Assembly (NCBI GenBank): GCA_963766175.1
Contig: CAVXZE010000002.1
Span: 186,001 to 250,000, forward strand
Direction of reading: 5' to 3'
Source: CAVXZE01 sp963766175
GTDB taxonomy: Bacteria > Myxococcota_A > UBA9160 > UBA6930
Length of the DNA: 64,000 nucleotides
Part shown: positions 17,487 to 26,247 of the stretch, one piece after another
Position numbering within the stretch: position 1 is the first letter of the stretch
How the letters are laid out: every line of letters starts with the position of its first letter
The notes under the pieces: model-generated
Seen by the model: the letters and a program-made list of their open reading frames with translations, nothing else
Database searches by the model: none
Told to the model about the DNA's origin: nothing
Made by a program: the position numbers and the translations under genes

Positions 17487-19765
17487 TCGCGCGGCTCCCG
17501 GGGTTCCCCGCTGAGAATCCCATCGAGGGCTTCGAGCACCTGGCTTCCCGCGCCCTCCCCGAGATACTTGTCGATCTTCTCCTCCCACTCCTCTCGCCGT
17601 TCGGTGGTGGCGTAGATGGTAGCCAGGCGAATCACCGCCTCGTCGGTGATCTCCACTCTCGGCGACTCGAGGGTTCCGCCCACCCGGGCCAGAGGGATGA
17701 CTCGGGAGCTCGCCGGCTGGGGATCCCGGTCGGCCTGGCCCCCACCCGCGATGGCGCCGTCGATCTCATCGTCGATGGTGAGTTCCCCCCGCAGGTCCAG
17801 CTGCTGGTCCTGGAGGGCAACGGTGCCGCGCAGATCGACTGTGTAGTTGTGGTACACGAGCTTCAGATCATCGGTGCGCGCCAGCCCGCTCGCGATCTGC
17901 AGCGTTCCGCCCAGGTATTGGAATTCGTCATCGTAGTAGCGCTGGAGCTTGCGTTCCCCCTCGAGCCGCCCGGCGAGATCCTCTGCGTCCGCTGAGGTGC
18001 CGACCCCCTGGAAGGTCTTCTCGAGCACCGAGACGCCCTTCAGGCGGCCGGGCTCGATGCGAATTCGCACCGTTCCCTCGATCGTCTCCGCCAGGGGCCG
18101 ATCGGCGCCGAGGGGACCGGCCAGCTTGCCGCGCAGCTCGAGGGGACCCTGCAGCGTATCGTTCTTCTCGGTGAAGAGAGCCAGGAGCGCACTCGATTCG
18201 ACAGCGTCGGCCTCCACCTGCGTGACGAATCGAGGCCGCCCCGCCAGCTCGGTCAGATTGACCGAGAGCCGGATCTCCTTGCCCGCGACCCGTGCCACCA
18301 GCTTCTCGCTGCGAATCTCCGAGCCCATTCCGCGAAAGCCGCCGCCCATGCGGACCTCCGCGCCGTCGCCTCGAAGCAGCCGAAGACCATGGATGTCCAG
18401 ATTGCCGCGCACCTCCAGCGGTTCGGTCTCGACCACCAGCCCGCGGATCCCGATCTCTCCAGCGGGATCGGACCCGGCGAGCGCCGGAATCACCGCCCCC
18501 CAGCCGGTCAGGTCGAAGGGTTCGGCGTCGATGGTGGTGCGGGTTCGCGCGCCCCTCTCCACCTGCACCTCCACCTCCGCGTCCTTGACCTCGACCTGGG
18601 TGTCCTGGAGCCCGATCTGACCGTCGGGTCCGGTGACGATCCGGCCGGTGGCGGTCGCCCTGGTTCCCCGCAGCTTTCCGAAGGCGACGCCGTACTCCAC
18701 CTTCGCATCGGTTGCGTCCAGCTGGAAAGTCCCAGAGGCGTCGTCGAGTCCTCCCTCGAGATCGGCGCGGAGCTTCATCTGACCCCGAATCACCAGATCC
18801 TCGGCGGCCAGATCTCCATTCCGGAGGAGCACGTCCACGACGATGCGCTCCGCCTCATCCTCCGTCCGCGAGGTGGCGACTGTTCCGGTGACGGCACCGC
18901 CGACCCGTTGCCCCTTGTTCAGGTAGGGTGCAACCGGGGAGAGAACGACATCCTCCAGCCGATAGTCGATCCGGTACGATCCCCCGATCTCCGCTTCGCC
19001 GTTCGCCCGGACGGAACCCCCGCTCGTCATGGCCCCGTTGATCTCGAAGTCGATGGGATCTTCCATCGATTCCGCACTCGCCGTGGCGACGACATCGCGA
19101 AGCTCCCAGGTGGCCGGGGGCGAAACGGTGCGGTCCTCGAGGATCAATCGGCTGTCTCGGAGGTCGACCTGGCGAATCGCCAACGTGAAGCCTCTCTCAT
19201 CCTCGTCGTCGCCGGCCTTCGAACCGTCCTCCGTCGGCGGTGACGGTGCGGCATCCTCACCGGACTCCGATGCCTGGCCCTGCGACGAAGAGAGTGCGCC
19301 GTCTGCGGACGACTCCGATGCCCGGCTCTTCGACGAAGGGAGCGCGGTGTCAGGAGCCTTCGGCGCCTCGGCTGCGGCCGCCTCCCTCGGAAACTCGATG
19401 CCCTCGGACGTCCGAACCAGACGCACCGTGGCGCCCTCCACCACCAGGGAATCGACCACCACGGTCCAGGCCATCAGGGGAGCCAGCGCAATTTCGAGCT
19501 CCACACCGTCGGCCTCGAAGACCGGAGGTGAGCCGTCGGATTCCCCCTTCACCTCGGGATCGCTCACGACCAGACGAGGCGGCATCAGGCCGAAGTCGAG
19601 CTCTCCGTAGCGGATCTCCCGGCCCGTGGCCTCCCGGGCCGCTTCCTGGATGCGGGCGCGGACCGCGTCACTCCGCACCAGCCGAGGAAAGGCGATGGTG
19701 AGAGCGACCACCGCCGTGACCAGCAGGATCCCCAGAATCCCTGCGAGGCGAATGGCAAGACGCAC
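17483..19765 (-). CDS. AsmA family envelope protein
   Basis: 760 aa. One N-terminal membrane helix (residues 5-28), then AsmA-like repeats (ARIQEAAREATGREIRYGELDF near 38; a C-terminal AsmA_2-type region ending with VALQDQQLDLRGELTIDDEIDG). AsmA-like proteins are inner-membrane-anchored periplasmic proteins implicated in lipid transport to, or homeostasis of, the outer membrane. Residues 135-175 are a Ser/Ala/Asp-rich insert with an internal duplication. It starts 3 bp after gatB and overlaps mtnA by 4 bp. Confidence 0.85.
19258..19353. repeat. 48-bp imperfect tandem duplication inside asmA-like gene
   Basis: ACTCCGATG recurs at 19264 and 19312 with similar flanks, giving two 16-residue copies (SKSRASES and SQGQASES types) of an acidic, serine-rich segment. 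Boundaries are approximate. Confidence 0.55.
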
Positions 19766-19768
19766 GGG

Positions 19769-21220
19769 TTACTCCTCGAGTCTTCGCGCCAGGATCTCGC
19801 GGACCTGTCCGGGATCCGCCTTGCCCTGGGTCTTCTTCATGACCTGTCCCATCAGGAAGTTCACCACCTTCTTGTCACCCTCGGCGTAGGCCTTGGCGAC
19901 GTCCGGGTTCGCGCTGACGACCTCGTCTGCGACCGATTCCAGAAGCCCGGCGTCCGAGACGGCCTCCAGGCCGCGCTCCCGCACCAACGCCTCGGGATCG
20001 CCGCCCTGTTCGGTGAGCTCTGCGACCAGATCCCTGGCGCTCTTCGCGGTGACCCTCCCCTGGTCCACCATCTCGATCAACCGTGCCAGCGCCTCGGGCG
20101 CGATGGCCGCCTCCTCGATCTCGATCTCCCGCTCCCTCAGCGCGGCGAGCAGATCGCGAAGCATCCAGTTGGCGACGCTCTTGGCGGTGCCGTGAGCGCG
20201 GGCCGCTGCCTCGAAGAAGTCCGCCAGCGCCCGGCTGGCGCTCAGCAGACCGGCGTCGTGGGCGGAGAGGCCGTACTCGCTCTCGAAGCGCAGCCGCTTC
20301 TGGTCGGGCAGCTCGGGCAGCGCGGCGCGGATCGCCTCGATCCGCTCCTCGCCGACCATCAGGGGGATCAGATCGGGATCCGGGAAGTAGCGGTAGTCGT
20401 CCGCGTTCTCCTTGAGGCGCATCACGAAGAGGCGATGGCCCTCGGCGTCGTAGCCCAGTGTGGCCTGCTGAATCGCCCCGCCGTCGTCGAGAATCTCCGC
20501 CTGCCGATCGATCTCGGCGCGAATCGCCTCCTCCACGAAGCGGAAGGAGTTGATGTTCTTGATCTCGGTGCGCGTACCGAACTCGGTCGCGCCCCTGGGA
20601 CGCAGCGAGACGTTGGCATCGCAGCGAAACTGACCCTTCTCCAGGTCCGCGTCGGAGCTCTCGATGTAGCGGAGAATCGCGCGCAGGGTGCGGAGGTAGG
20701 CCCCGGCCTCCTCGGCAGATCGCATGTCCGGCTCGGAGACGATCTCGATCAGCGGCACGCTGGTGCGGTTCAGGTCCACCTGGGTCTCGGTGGCCGCTCC
20801 GTCGTGAATCGACTTGCCGGCGTCTTCCTCCATGTGGATGCGGGTAATCCCGATCCGCTTGGCCTCCTGCCCCTCTAGCTCGATCTCGATCCAGCCTCCG
20901 GTGGCGAGGGGCTTCTCGTACTGCGAGATCTGATAGCCCTTGGGAAGGTCGGGATAGAAGTAGTTCTTGCGAGCGAAGATCGAGTGCGCGTGCACCTCGC
21001 AGTGGGTCGCGAGGCCGGTGCGCATGGCGTGCTCCACCGCCGCTCCGTTCAAGACCGGCAGCGCACCCGGGAGCGCCAGGCAGACCGGGCAGGTGTGGTG
21101 GTTGGGCTCGTCGCCGTAGCTGACGGCGCAGGAGCAGAAGAGCTTCGACCGGGTTCGAAGATGAACGTGCACCTCGAGTCCGATCACCGCTTCGTAACGA
21201 GAATGGACGGCGCTGCTCAT
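19769..21220 (-). CDS. gatB: Asp-tRNA(Asn)/Glu-tRNA(Gln) amidotransferase subunit B
   Basis: 483 aa, standard length. GatB activates mischarged Glu-tRNA(Gln) or Asp-tRNA(Asn) for amidation. Seen: VIGLEVHVHLRT at the start, YFYPDLPKGYQISQYEKPL, the zinc-type Cys pairs CSCAV and CPVCLALPG, and a C-terminal YqeY-like tail ending MGQVMKKTQGKADPGQVREIL. The ATG overlaps gatA by 4 bp. Presence of GatCAB implies indirect Gln- and/or Asn-tRNA formation. Confidence 0.97.
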   Translation of the reverse strand: MSSAVHSRYEAVIGLEVHVHLRTRSKLFCSCAVSYGDEPNHHTCPVCLALPGALPVLNGAAVEHAMRTGLATHCEVHAHSIFARKNYFYPDLPKGYQISQYEKPLATGGWIEIELEGQEAKRIGITRIHMEEDAGKSIHDGAATETQVDLNRTSVPLIEIVSEPDMRSAEEAGAYLRTLRAILRYIESSDADLEKGQFRCDANVSLRPRGATEFGTRTEIKNINSFRFVEEAIRAEIDRQAEILDDGGAIQQATLGYDAEGHRLFVMRLKENADDYRYFPDPDLIPLMVGEERIEAIRAALPELPDQKRLRFESEYGLSAHDAGLLSASRALADFFEAAARAHGTAKSVANWMLRDLLAALREREIEIEEAAIAPEALARLIEMVDQGRVTAKSARDLVAELTEQGGDPEALVRERGLEAVSDAGLLESVADEVVSANPDVAKAYAEGDKKVVNFLMGQVMKKTQGKADPGQVREILARRLEE

Positions 21221-22683
21221 GGTAGATCCGGGGGGCGCTGCAGGTGGAACTCGGTGCGTCGCTGAAAGGCGTCGGCCACCCGAAGAGGCGTCGCGTCGTC
21301 GAGGGGCCGACCGAGGATCTGCAGCCCGACGGGCATCTGGTGGGCAAAGCCACAGGGAACCGAGACACCGGGCAATCCCGCCAGGTTCGCCGACACTGTG
21401 AAGACGTCGGAGAGATACATGGTGAGGGGATCCGAGGTCTTCTCGCCGATCCGAAAGGCCGTCTCCGGGGTGGTCGGCGTGATCAGGACGTCGCAGCCCG
21501 CGAAGGCCTCGTCGAAGTCGCGCCGCAGCAAGGTGCGTACCTGCTGAGCCTTCCGGTAGTAGGCGTCGTAGTAGCCGGCGGAGAGCACGAAGGTCCCGAG
21601 CAGGATCCGCCGCTTCACTTCGGCACCGAAGCCCTCGGAGCGAGATCGCTCGTACATCTCCGTCAGCCCCCGGACACCCGCCGCCCGCCGGCCGTAGCGG
21701 ACCCCGTCGAAGCGAGCCAGGTTGCTCGACGCCTCCGCCGTCGCGATCAGGTAGTAGGTCGCGACTGCGAACCGGGTATGGGGAAGCGAGACCTCGCGAG
21801 TCTTCGCCCCGGCCACCTCCAGCTCGGCCACCGCCTCGCTGACCCGCGCCACCACTTCGGGATCGACGCCCTCGGATGCGTAGTATTCACGGGGGAGTCC
21901 GATCACGAGACCGGAGACGTCACCGCTGAGCGCAGCGAGGCAGGTTGTCGCCGGCTCGGGAAGCGAGGTCGAGTCGCGGGGATCGTGTCCGGAGATCACG
22001 TCGAGAACCGACGCACAGTCCGCGGCGGTGTGGGCAAAGGGACCGATCTGATCCAGGGAAGAGGCGAAGGCCACCAGGCCGAAGCGGGAGACCCGCCCGT
22101 AGGTCGGCTTCATCCCCACCACACCGGTGAATGCGGCGGGCTGCCGGATCGATCCGCCCGTATCGCTTCCGAGAGCGACGGGGACGATTCCGGCGGCGAC
22201 GGCAACCGCCGATCCGCCGGAGGACCCACCGGGCGACCGCTCGGGATCCCAGGGATTGCGGCTGGTCCCGTAGGCCGAGTTCTCCGTCGAGGAGCCCATC
22301 GCGAACTCGTCCATGTTGGTCCGCGCCACCACCACGGCACCGGCCTCGCGGAGCCGCTCCACCGCCGTGGCGTCGAAGGGAGACTCGTAGCCCTGGAGGA
22401 TCTTCGAAGCGCAGCCCACCTTCTCGCCCGCGTGTGCCAGGTTGTCCTTCAGGGCGATGGGAATGCCGTCCAGGGACGATCGCACCGAGCCCCGGGCGCG
22501 GCGCTCGTCCGCCTCGGCAGCCTCTGCGCGGGCGCTCTCCTCCCGGGTCGCGAGCAGCGCGTGCAGACCCGGCTCCACCGCCTCGGCCCGGTCCAGGCTG
22601 CGCTCCACCAGCTCGGCCGACGACACCGCGCCCGCATCGAGGGCGCTCCGCAGCTCGGTCAGGGTACCGAGGGGCTCGCTCAC
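21217..22683 (-). CDS. gatA: Asp-tRNA(Asn)/Glu-tRNA(Gln) amidotransferase subunit A
   Basis: 488 aa amidase-signature enzyme that releases ammonia from glutamine for GatB. The catalytic triad is visible: Lys79 in PIALKDNL, cis-Ser154 in GGSSGGSAVA and nucleophile Ser178 in SDTGGSIRQPA. It lies 5 bp after gatC and overlaps gatB by 4 bp. Confidence 0.97.
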   Translation of the reverse strand: MSEPLGTLTELRSALDAGAVSSAELVERSLDRAEAVEPGLHALLATREESARAEAAEADERRARGSVRSSLDGIPIALKDNLAHAGEKVGCASKILQGYESPFDATAVERLREAGAVVVARTNMDEFAMGSSTENSAYGTSRNPWDPERSPGGSSGGSAVAVAAGIVPVALGSDTGGSIRQPAAFTGVVGMKPTYGRVSRFGLVAFASSLDQIGPFAHTAADCASVLDVISGHDPRDSTSLPEPATTCLAALSGDVSGLVIGLPREYYASEGVDPEVVARVSEAVAELEVAGAKTREVSLPHTRFAVATYYLIATAEASSNLARFDGVRYGRRAAGVRGLTEMYERSRSEGFGAEVKRRILLGTFVLSAGYYDAYYRKAQQVRTLLRRDFDEAFAGCDVLITPTTPETAFRIGEKTSDPLTMYLSDVFTVSANLAGLPGVSVPCGFAHQMPVGLQILGRPLDDATPLRVADAFQRRTEFHLQRPPDLP

Positions 22684-22688
22684 CGCCC

Positions 22689-22994
22689 TTACCCCTCGTC
22701 CTCGCCCTCGAGGACCTTGGGCACCGCAAAGGCAGAGCCGTCTCGCGCCGGGGCGTTGGAGATGGCCGTCTCCGGAGGGTACGAGGTCCCCGGCCGATCT
22801 TCACGCATCGGTGTCGCCAGGGGCATCACGTGGGAGGTCGGCTCCACCTGGCTGGTGTCGAGGGTATCGAGCAGCTCGATGTAACCGAGAATCGACTCCA
22901 GCTGGGAGGCCATCGCCACAGCCTCTTCCCCGGAGAGCCTCAGCCGCGCCAGATGCGCGATCCGCTCCACCTCCTCGCGGGTCATGTGGGACAT
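22689..22994 (-). CDS. gatC: Asp-tRNA(Asn)/Glu-tRNA(Gln) amidotransferase subunit C
   Basis: 101 aa, a complete GatC: EEVERIAHLARLRLSGEEA near the N-terminus, the belt region TSHVMPLATPMREDRPG, and the tail FAVPKVLEGED. It stabilises the GatA-GatB contact. First gene of the gatCAB-asmA-mtnA unit. Start ATG 22994 (or 22985); no Shine-Dalgarno before either. TATATT (plus-strand 23001-23006) ends 6 nt upstream of 22994, the leaderless arrangement. Confidence 0.95.
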   Translation of the reverse strand: MSHMTREEVERIAHLARLRLSGEEAVAMASQLESILGYIELLDTLDTSQVEPTSHVMPLATPMREDRPGTSYPPETAISNAPARDGSAFAVPKVLEGEDEG

Positions 22995-23000
22995 GGGCGC

Positions 23001-23006
23001 AATATA
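23001..23006 (-). promoter_or_regulatory. putative -10 box, gatC operon
   Basis: TATATT on the minus strand ends 6 nt before the gatC ATG. The -35 region is weak (TTACGC or TTTACG 18-19 bp upstream). This is the only promoter candidate seen for the five-gene unit. Confidence 0.45.
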
Positions 23007-23188
23007 ACGGATGTAGAGATTTGCGCGTAAAACCGATGATTTACGGGCGCACTTCGGGACCATGGGCCAGCCGTCTGCCGGAGGGTCCGCGCTCTGCGCC
23101 CGGGCGGCGAGCCGGTCGAGCGCACCTGGATTGCCGCGCCTCTCCCGATTCAGACTACGGTCGGGGACGAATCGTGAGAGAGGACCCC

Positions 23189-23602
23189 ATGGCCGACTTT
23201 GCCCGCGAGGAAATCGAGACCGCCTGGCGCCACCGGATGGAGTTGCAGGACGCCGACGACTGGCAGGCCTTCGGCATGACCTTCACCGAGGATGCCGTCT
23301 ACCTGGAGCACCACGAGGGCACCTTCGAGGGCCGGCAGGCGATCCTCGACTGGCTGGTACCCGTGATGAAGCAGTGCGAAGGCTGGACCTACCCGATCCA
23401 GTGGCACGCCATCGACGGCAACCGGGTGATCCACAAGTGGCTGAACCGGCTGCCGGGGAAGCGCTCCGACGGCAGCTACTACGAGTTCGCCGGCCTGACG
23501 ATCATGGAATACGCCGGCGACGGCCAGTTCTCCTTCCAGGAGGACATCTACAACTGGGAGGAGGCCGTCCCGGTTCTGAAGGAGTGGGCGACGGGCCGGT
23601 GA
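23189..23602 (+). CDS. SnoaL-like/NTF2-fold protein
   Basis: 137 aa. The pattern W..RME.QDADDW..F...FTEDAVY.....G.F.GR.AILDWL is that of SnoaL-like polyketide-cyclase/ketosteroid-isomerase folds, followed by IDGNRVIHKWLNRLPG. Many members are small enzymes or binding proteins; no substrate can be assigned. ATG 23189 has AGAGG about 6 nt upstream; upstream in-frame codons lack conservation features. Convergent with the small gene at 23611. Confidence 0.8.
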   Translation: MADFAREEIETAWRHRMELQDADDWQAFGMTFTEDAVYLEHHEGTFEGRQAILDWLVPVMKQCEGWTYPIQWHAIDGNRVIHKWLNRLPGKRSDGSYYEFAGLTIMEYAGDGQFSFQEDIYNWEEAVPVLKEWATGR

Positions 23603-23610
23603 TCGGCTCC

Positions 23611-23844
23611 TCAGGGCGCCTCGCGCACTGCCCGATCGACGCGATCTTCCGACGCGTCATAGGCGCGCTGGAGTGCGTCACCCGCGCGCTCGCGTGTCGA
23701 GCGGGCTTCAGTCGCCTCGAGAGTGGAGGAGCCCGAAGAGCCTGCGAATAGACCACCGAAGGCCCGATCCGTGCCCTCGGTGAAGACAGTGACGCCGACC
23801 CAGATCGCGATCACCATCAGCACGATCGCGATTAGCTTGCCCAT
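23611..23844 (-). CDS. small single-pass membrane protein, unknown
   Basis: 77 aa: MGKLIAIVLMVIAIWVGVTV forms one membrane helix, followed by a Gly/Ser stretch and an Ala/Arg/Glu-rich helix with EATEARSTRERAGDALQRAY. GGAGG lies 7 nt before ATG 23844, so the gene looks real despite its size. I do not recognise the family. It sits between a SnoaL-like gene and a methyltransferase. Confidence 0.6.
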   Translation of the reverse strand: MGKLIAIVLMVIAIWVGVTVFTEGTDRAFGGLFAGSSGSSTLEATEARSTRERAGDALQRAYDASEDRVDRAVREAP

Positions 23845-23998
23845 CTCTGAACCTCCAACTAGGGGAGGCACGCTCCCTCGGCCAGATGAATCGGCAACTC
23901 CGCGGGGGAGCATGAGCAGCGGTGGATCCGCCGGGATCGGAGGGCGTCGGCTGCGCAGACCAGTTTCTCGCCACGAGGCGGAGGACGGAGTCCGCCGT

Positions 23999-24664
23999 CT
24001 ACCAGATCCCCGGTAGCAGGCGGTAGCGGGTGCGCGACGCGTACTCCGGGTATCCGGCCAGCTCCTGGCGCAGGGTGCGGTCCTCGAGGGCCGTCCGCGC
24101 GGTGAACAGCAGCGCACCGGCGACGACCGGCGCGAAGGCCCAGAGCGAACCCAGAATCAGCGGCGCCGCCAGGCTGCCGACGATCGCCGCCAGGTAGCCG
24201 GGATGTCTGACGATCCGATACGGACCCGAGCTGACCACGCGATGCCCGCGGTCGGTCTGGATGCGAACCAGCAGCTCGAAGTGATCGTTCACCGCCATCG
24301 CCCAGGCCCCGAAGAGATACGCCAGCATCATCGCCACCAGACCGACGTACATCCCAGCGATCGGCACGGGAGCGTTGCCGCCCCGCCCCACCTCGAGCCC
24401 GGCCACGACGGGCGTTGCGAAGGCGAGGACCAGCCAGAGCGCGACGAAGACACGATCGTAGCTCTTGGTGCCCGCGCCCATCCTTCCGCGCCGCTCCAGG
24501 ATCTCCGGGTTTGCCGCCGCCAGGATGGCCGCCGTCAGCAGCTCACCGAGCAGTACCGCGCCGAGGTAGACCCAGGCCCGCGGCCAGTCCACGCGCCCGG
24601 CAGCAGCGAAGAGCAGCAGACCGAAGAGGGCCGTCGAGAACACGCGTCCCAGGACGTATCGCAT
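23999..24664 (-). CDS. isoprenylcysteine carboxyl methyltransferase-family membrane protein
   Basis: 221 aa with five or six hydrophobic segments and the C-terminal signature VVSSGPYRIVRHPGYLAAI, shared by ICMT/PEMT-like methyltransferases (NnrU/isoprenylcysteine type). It probably methylates a small or lipidic substrate using SAM; the true substrate in bacteria is seldom known. AAGGAGG precedes ATG 24664. It is 44 bp downstream of the amidase gene on the same strand. Confidence 0.82.
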   Translation of the reverse strand: MRYVLGRVFSTALFGLLLFAAAGRVDWPRAWVYLGAVLLGELLTAAILAAANPEILERRGRMGAGTKSYDRVFVALWLVLAFATPVVAGLEVGRGGNAPVPIAGMYVGLVAMMLAYLFGAWAMAVNDHFELLVRIQTDRGHRVVSSGPYRIVRHPGYLAAIVGSLAAPLILGSLWAFAPVVAGALLFTARTALEDRTLRQELAGYPEYASRTRYRLLPGIW

Positions 24665-24708
24665 TCCCCTCCTTCATCCGACCCAGATCGGCGTAGGAGC
24701 AGGCCAGC

Positions 24709-26208
24709 TCAGCCAAAGACGCGCGGGCGCCGGTTGACCCAGGGGCGGGCCTCTTCGAGCTGCTCGGCGAGGGAAAAGAGAGTGGCCTCGTCGCCCACCC
24801 GGCCGGAGAAGTGGCTGCCCACCGGATAGCCGGCGGCCGTCCAGTAGAGCGGCACCGACATGGCCGGACTCCCCGTGGCGTTCGCGACGGGCGTGTAGCT
24901 GACGTAGGCGACCACTCGCTCGAGCAGCTCCTGGAAGGGAAGATCCGACGAGAGCTCCCGGGTTCGCACACCCGGCTTCGAGAGCACGGGTGTCAGCACC
25001 ACGTCGTGGAGCTCGTGGAAGAGGGCCATCTCCCGGGTCACCTCCTGCATGTACTTCTCGGCGGCCTCGAGAGAACCCGCTGGCTGCTTGCGGTAATGAT
25101 CGACGAGTCCCCAGGTCCAGCCTTCGAGTGCGGTGGGCGGCACCGGGCGACCGAGTTGCTTGGTGACCAGCTCCAGCATCATCGTGGGAATGGAGCTCCA
25201 CAGCACCATGAAGTGGTCGATGAAGCGCTGGCCGTCGATGTTCGGCTTGGCCTCCTCCACGCGGTGGCCGAGCAGCTCACAGAGCCTGGCACTCGACTCC
25301 ACGGCGGCCACGCAGTCCGGATGCGCGCGCGCTCCGGCGAGGTCGGTGGTGTGGTAGGCGATCCGCAGGTGGCGCGGCGGCTGACCGGGAGGTGACACAG
25401 GAGGCGGTAGCAGGCTCCCTTCCGCCGGGGTGAGCGCGGTGGCCTGGAGAGTGGCAGCGCTGTCGCGCACCGAGCGCGTCAAGACGTGACGCACGGCCAG
25501 GTCACCGGGTGTGAGAGACGGCTCCGGCTGCCTGCCACGGCTCACCTTGATTCCGAAGAGGCCGCAGTTGGAGGACGGGACCCGGATCGATCCGCCGCCG
25601 TCTCCGCCCTGAGCCATGGGCACCATGCCGCTCGCCACGGCAACGGCGGCTCCCCCGCTCGATCCGCCCGGATCGTACGAGAGATCCCACGGATTCCGGG
25701 CCGGACCGAAGAGCTTGGGCTCGGTGCAGGGCAGCAGCCCGAACTCCGGGGTATTCGTCTTGCCGAGCACCACCAGGCCCGCGGCTTCCATGCGCCGCAC
25801 CAGCTCCGGGGTCGTGCGCCCGACCCGGTCACGAAACAGCTCGGTGCCGGACGTGTATCGCACCCCCTTGTACTCCACGAGGTCCTTCAGCAGAAACGGA
25901 ACGCCGCGGAAGGGACCTTCCGGAAGCGGCCGATCGCAGCGCTCGAGGGCGCGCTCGAAGTCGGTGGTGACCACCGCATTCAGTACCGGGTTCAGCTGCT
26001 CGATGCGGCGGATCGCCGCCTCGGCCAGCTCGCGCGCCGATACCGCGCCGCTTCGCACCAGCTCGGCCTGCCCGAGTGCATCGAGTCGGGAGAAATCGTC
26101 CTCGGCGAAGGCCGCTATCGGGAGCCACGGCGCCGCCGCGGCGGCGAGTGCGGCCCCTGCGCCCGCGCGGAGGAATTGGCGACGATCGAGGGAGGCGTTG
26201 GGACTCAC
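24709..26208 (-). CDS. Tat-exported amidase (amidase signature family)
   Basis: 499 aa. An N-terminal twin-arginine signal (DRRQFLR, Arg9-Arg10, then an Ala-rich helix to about residue 35) predicts export in folded form. The amidase-signature triad is complete: Lys108 in FLLKDL, cis-Ser183 in GGSSGGAAVA and nucleophile Ser207 in GDGGGSIRVPS. Similar to, but distinct from, cytoplasmic GatA at 21217. Substrate unknown. GTG start at 26208 with GGAG 8 nt upstream. Divergent from the DEAD-box gene. Confidence 0.9.
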   Translation of the reverse strand: MSPNASLDRRQFLRAGAGAALAAAAAPWLPIAAFAEDDFSRLDALGQAELVRSGAVSARELAEAAIRRIEQLNPVLNAVVTTDFERALERCDRPLPEGPFRGVPFLLKDLVEYKGVRYTSGTELFRDRVGRTTPELVRRMEAAGLVVLGKTNTPEFGLLPCTEPKLFGPARNPWDLSYDPGGSSGGAAVAVASGMVPMAQGGDGGGSIRVPSSNCGLFGIKVSRGRQPEPSLTPGDLAVRHVLTRSVRDSAATLQATALTPAEGSLLPPPVSPPGQPPRHLRIAYHTTDLAGARAHPDCVAAVESSARLCELLGHRVEEAKPNIDGQRFIDHFMVLWSSIPTMMLELVTKQLGRPVPPTALEGWTWGLVDHYRKQPAGSLEAAEKYMQEVTREMALFHELHDVVLTPVLSKPGVRTRELSSDLPFQELLERVVAYVSYTPVANATGSPAMSVPLYWTAAGYPVGSHFSGRVGDEATLFSLAEQLEEARPWVNRRPRVFG

Positions 26209-26247
26209 GGTTCTGGCTCCGGTTCGAGGGGTGGATCAGGCTATCAC

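Noticed and set aside
25486..26247. Upstream extension of the DEAD-box frame by 254 codons
   Set aside because: It is antisense to the amidase gene, whose catalytic triad and Tat signal are clear.
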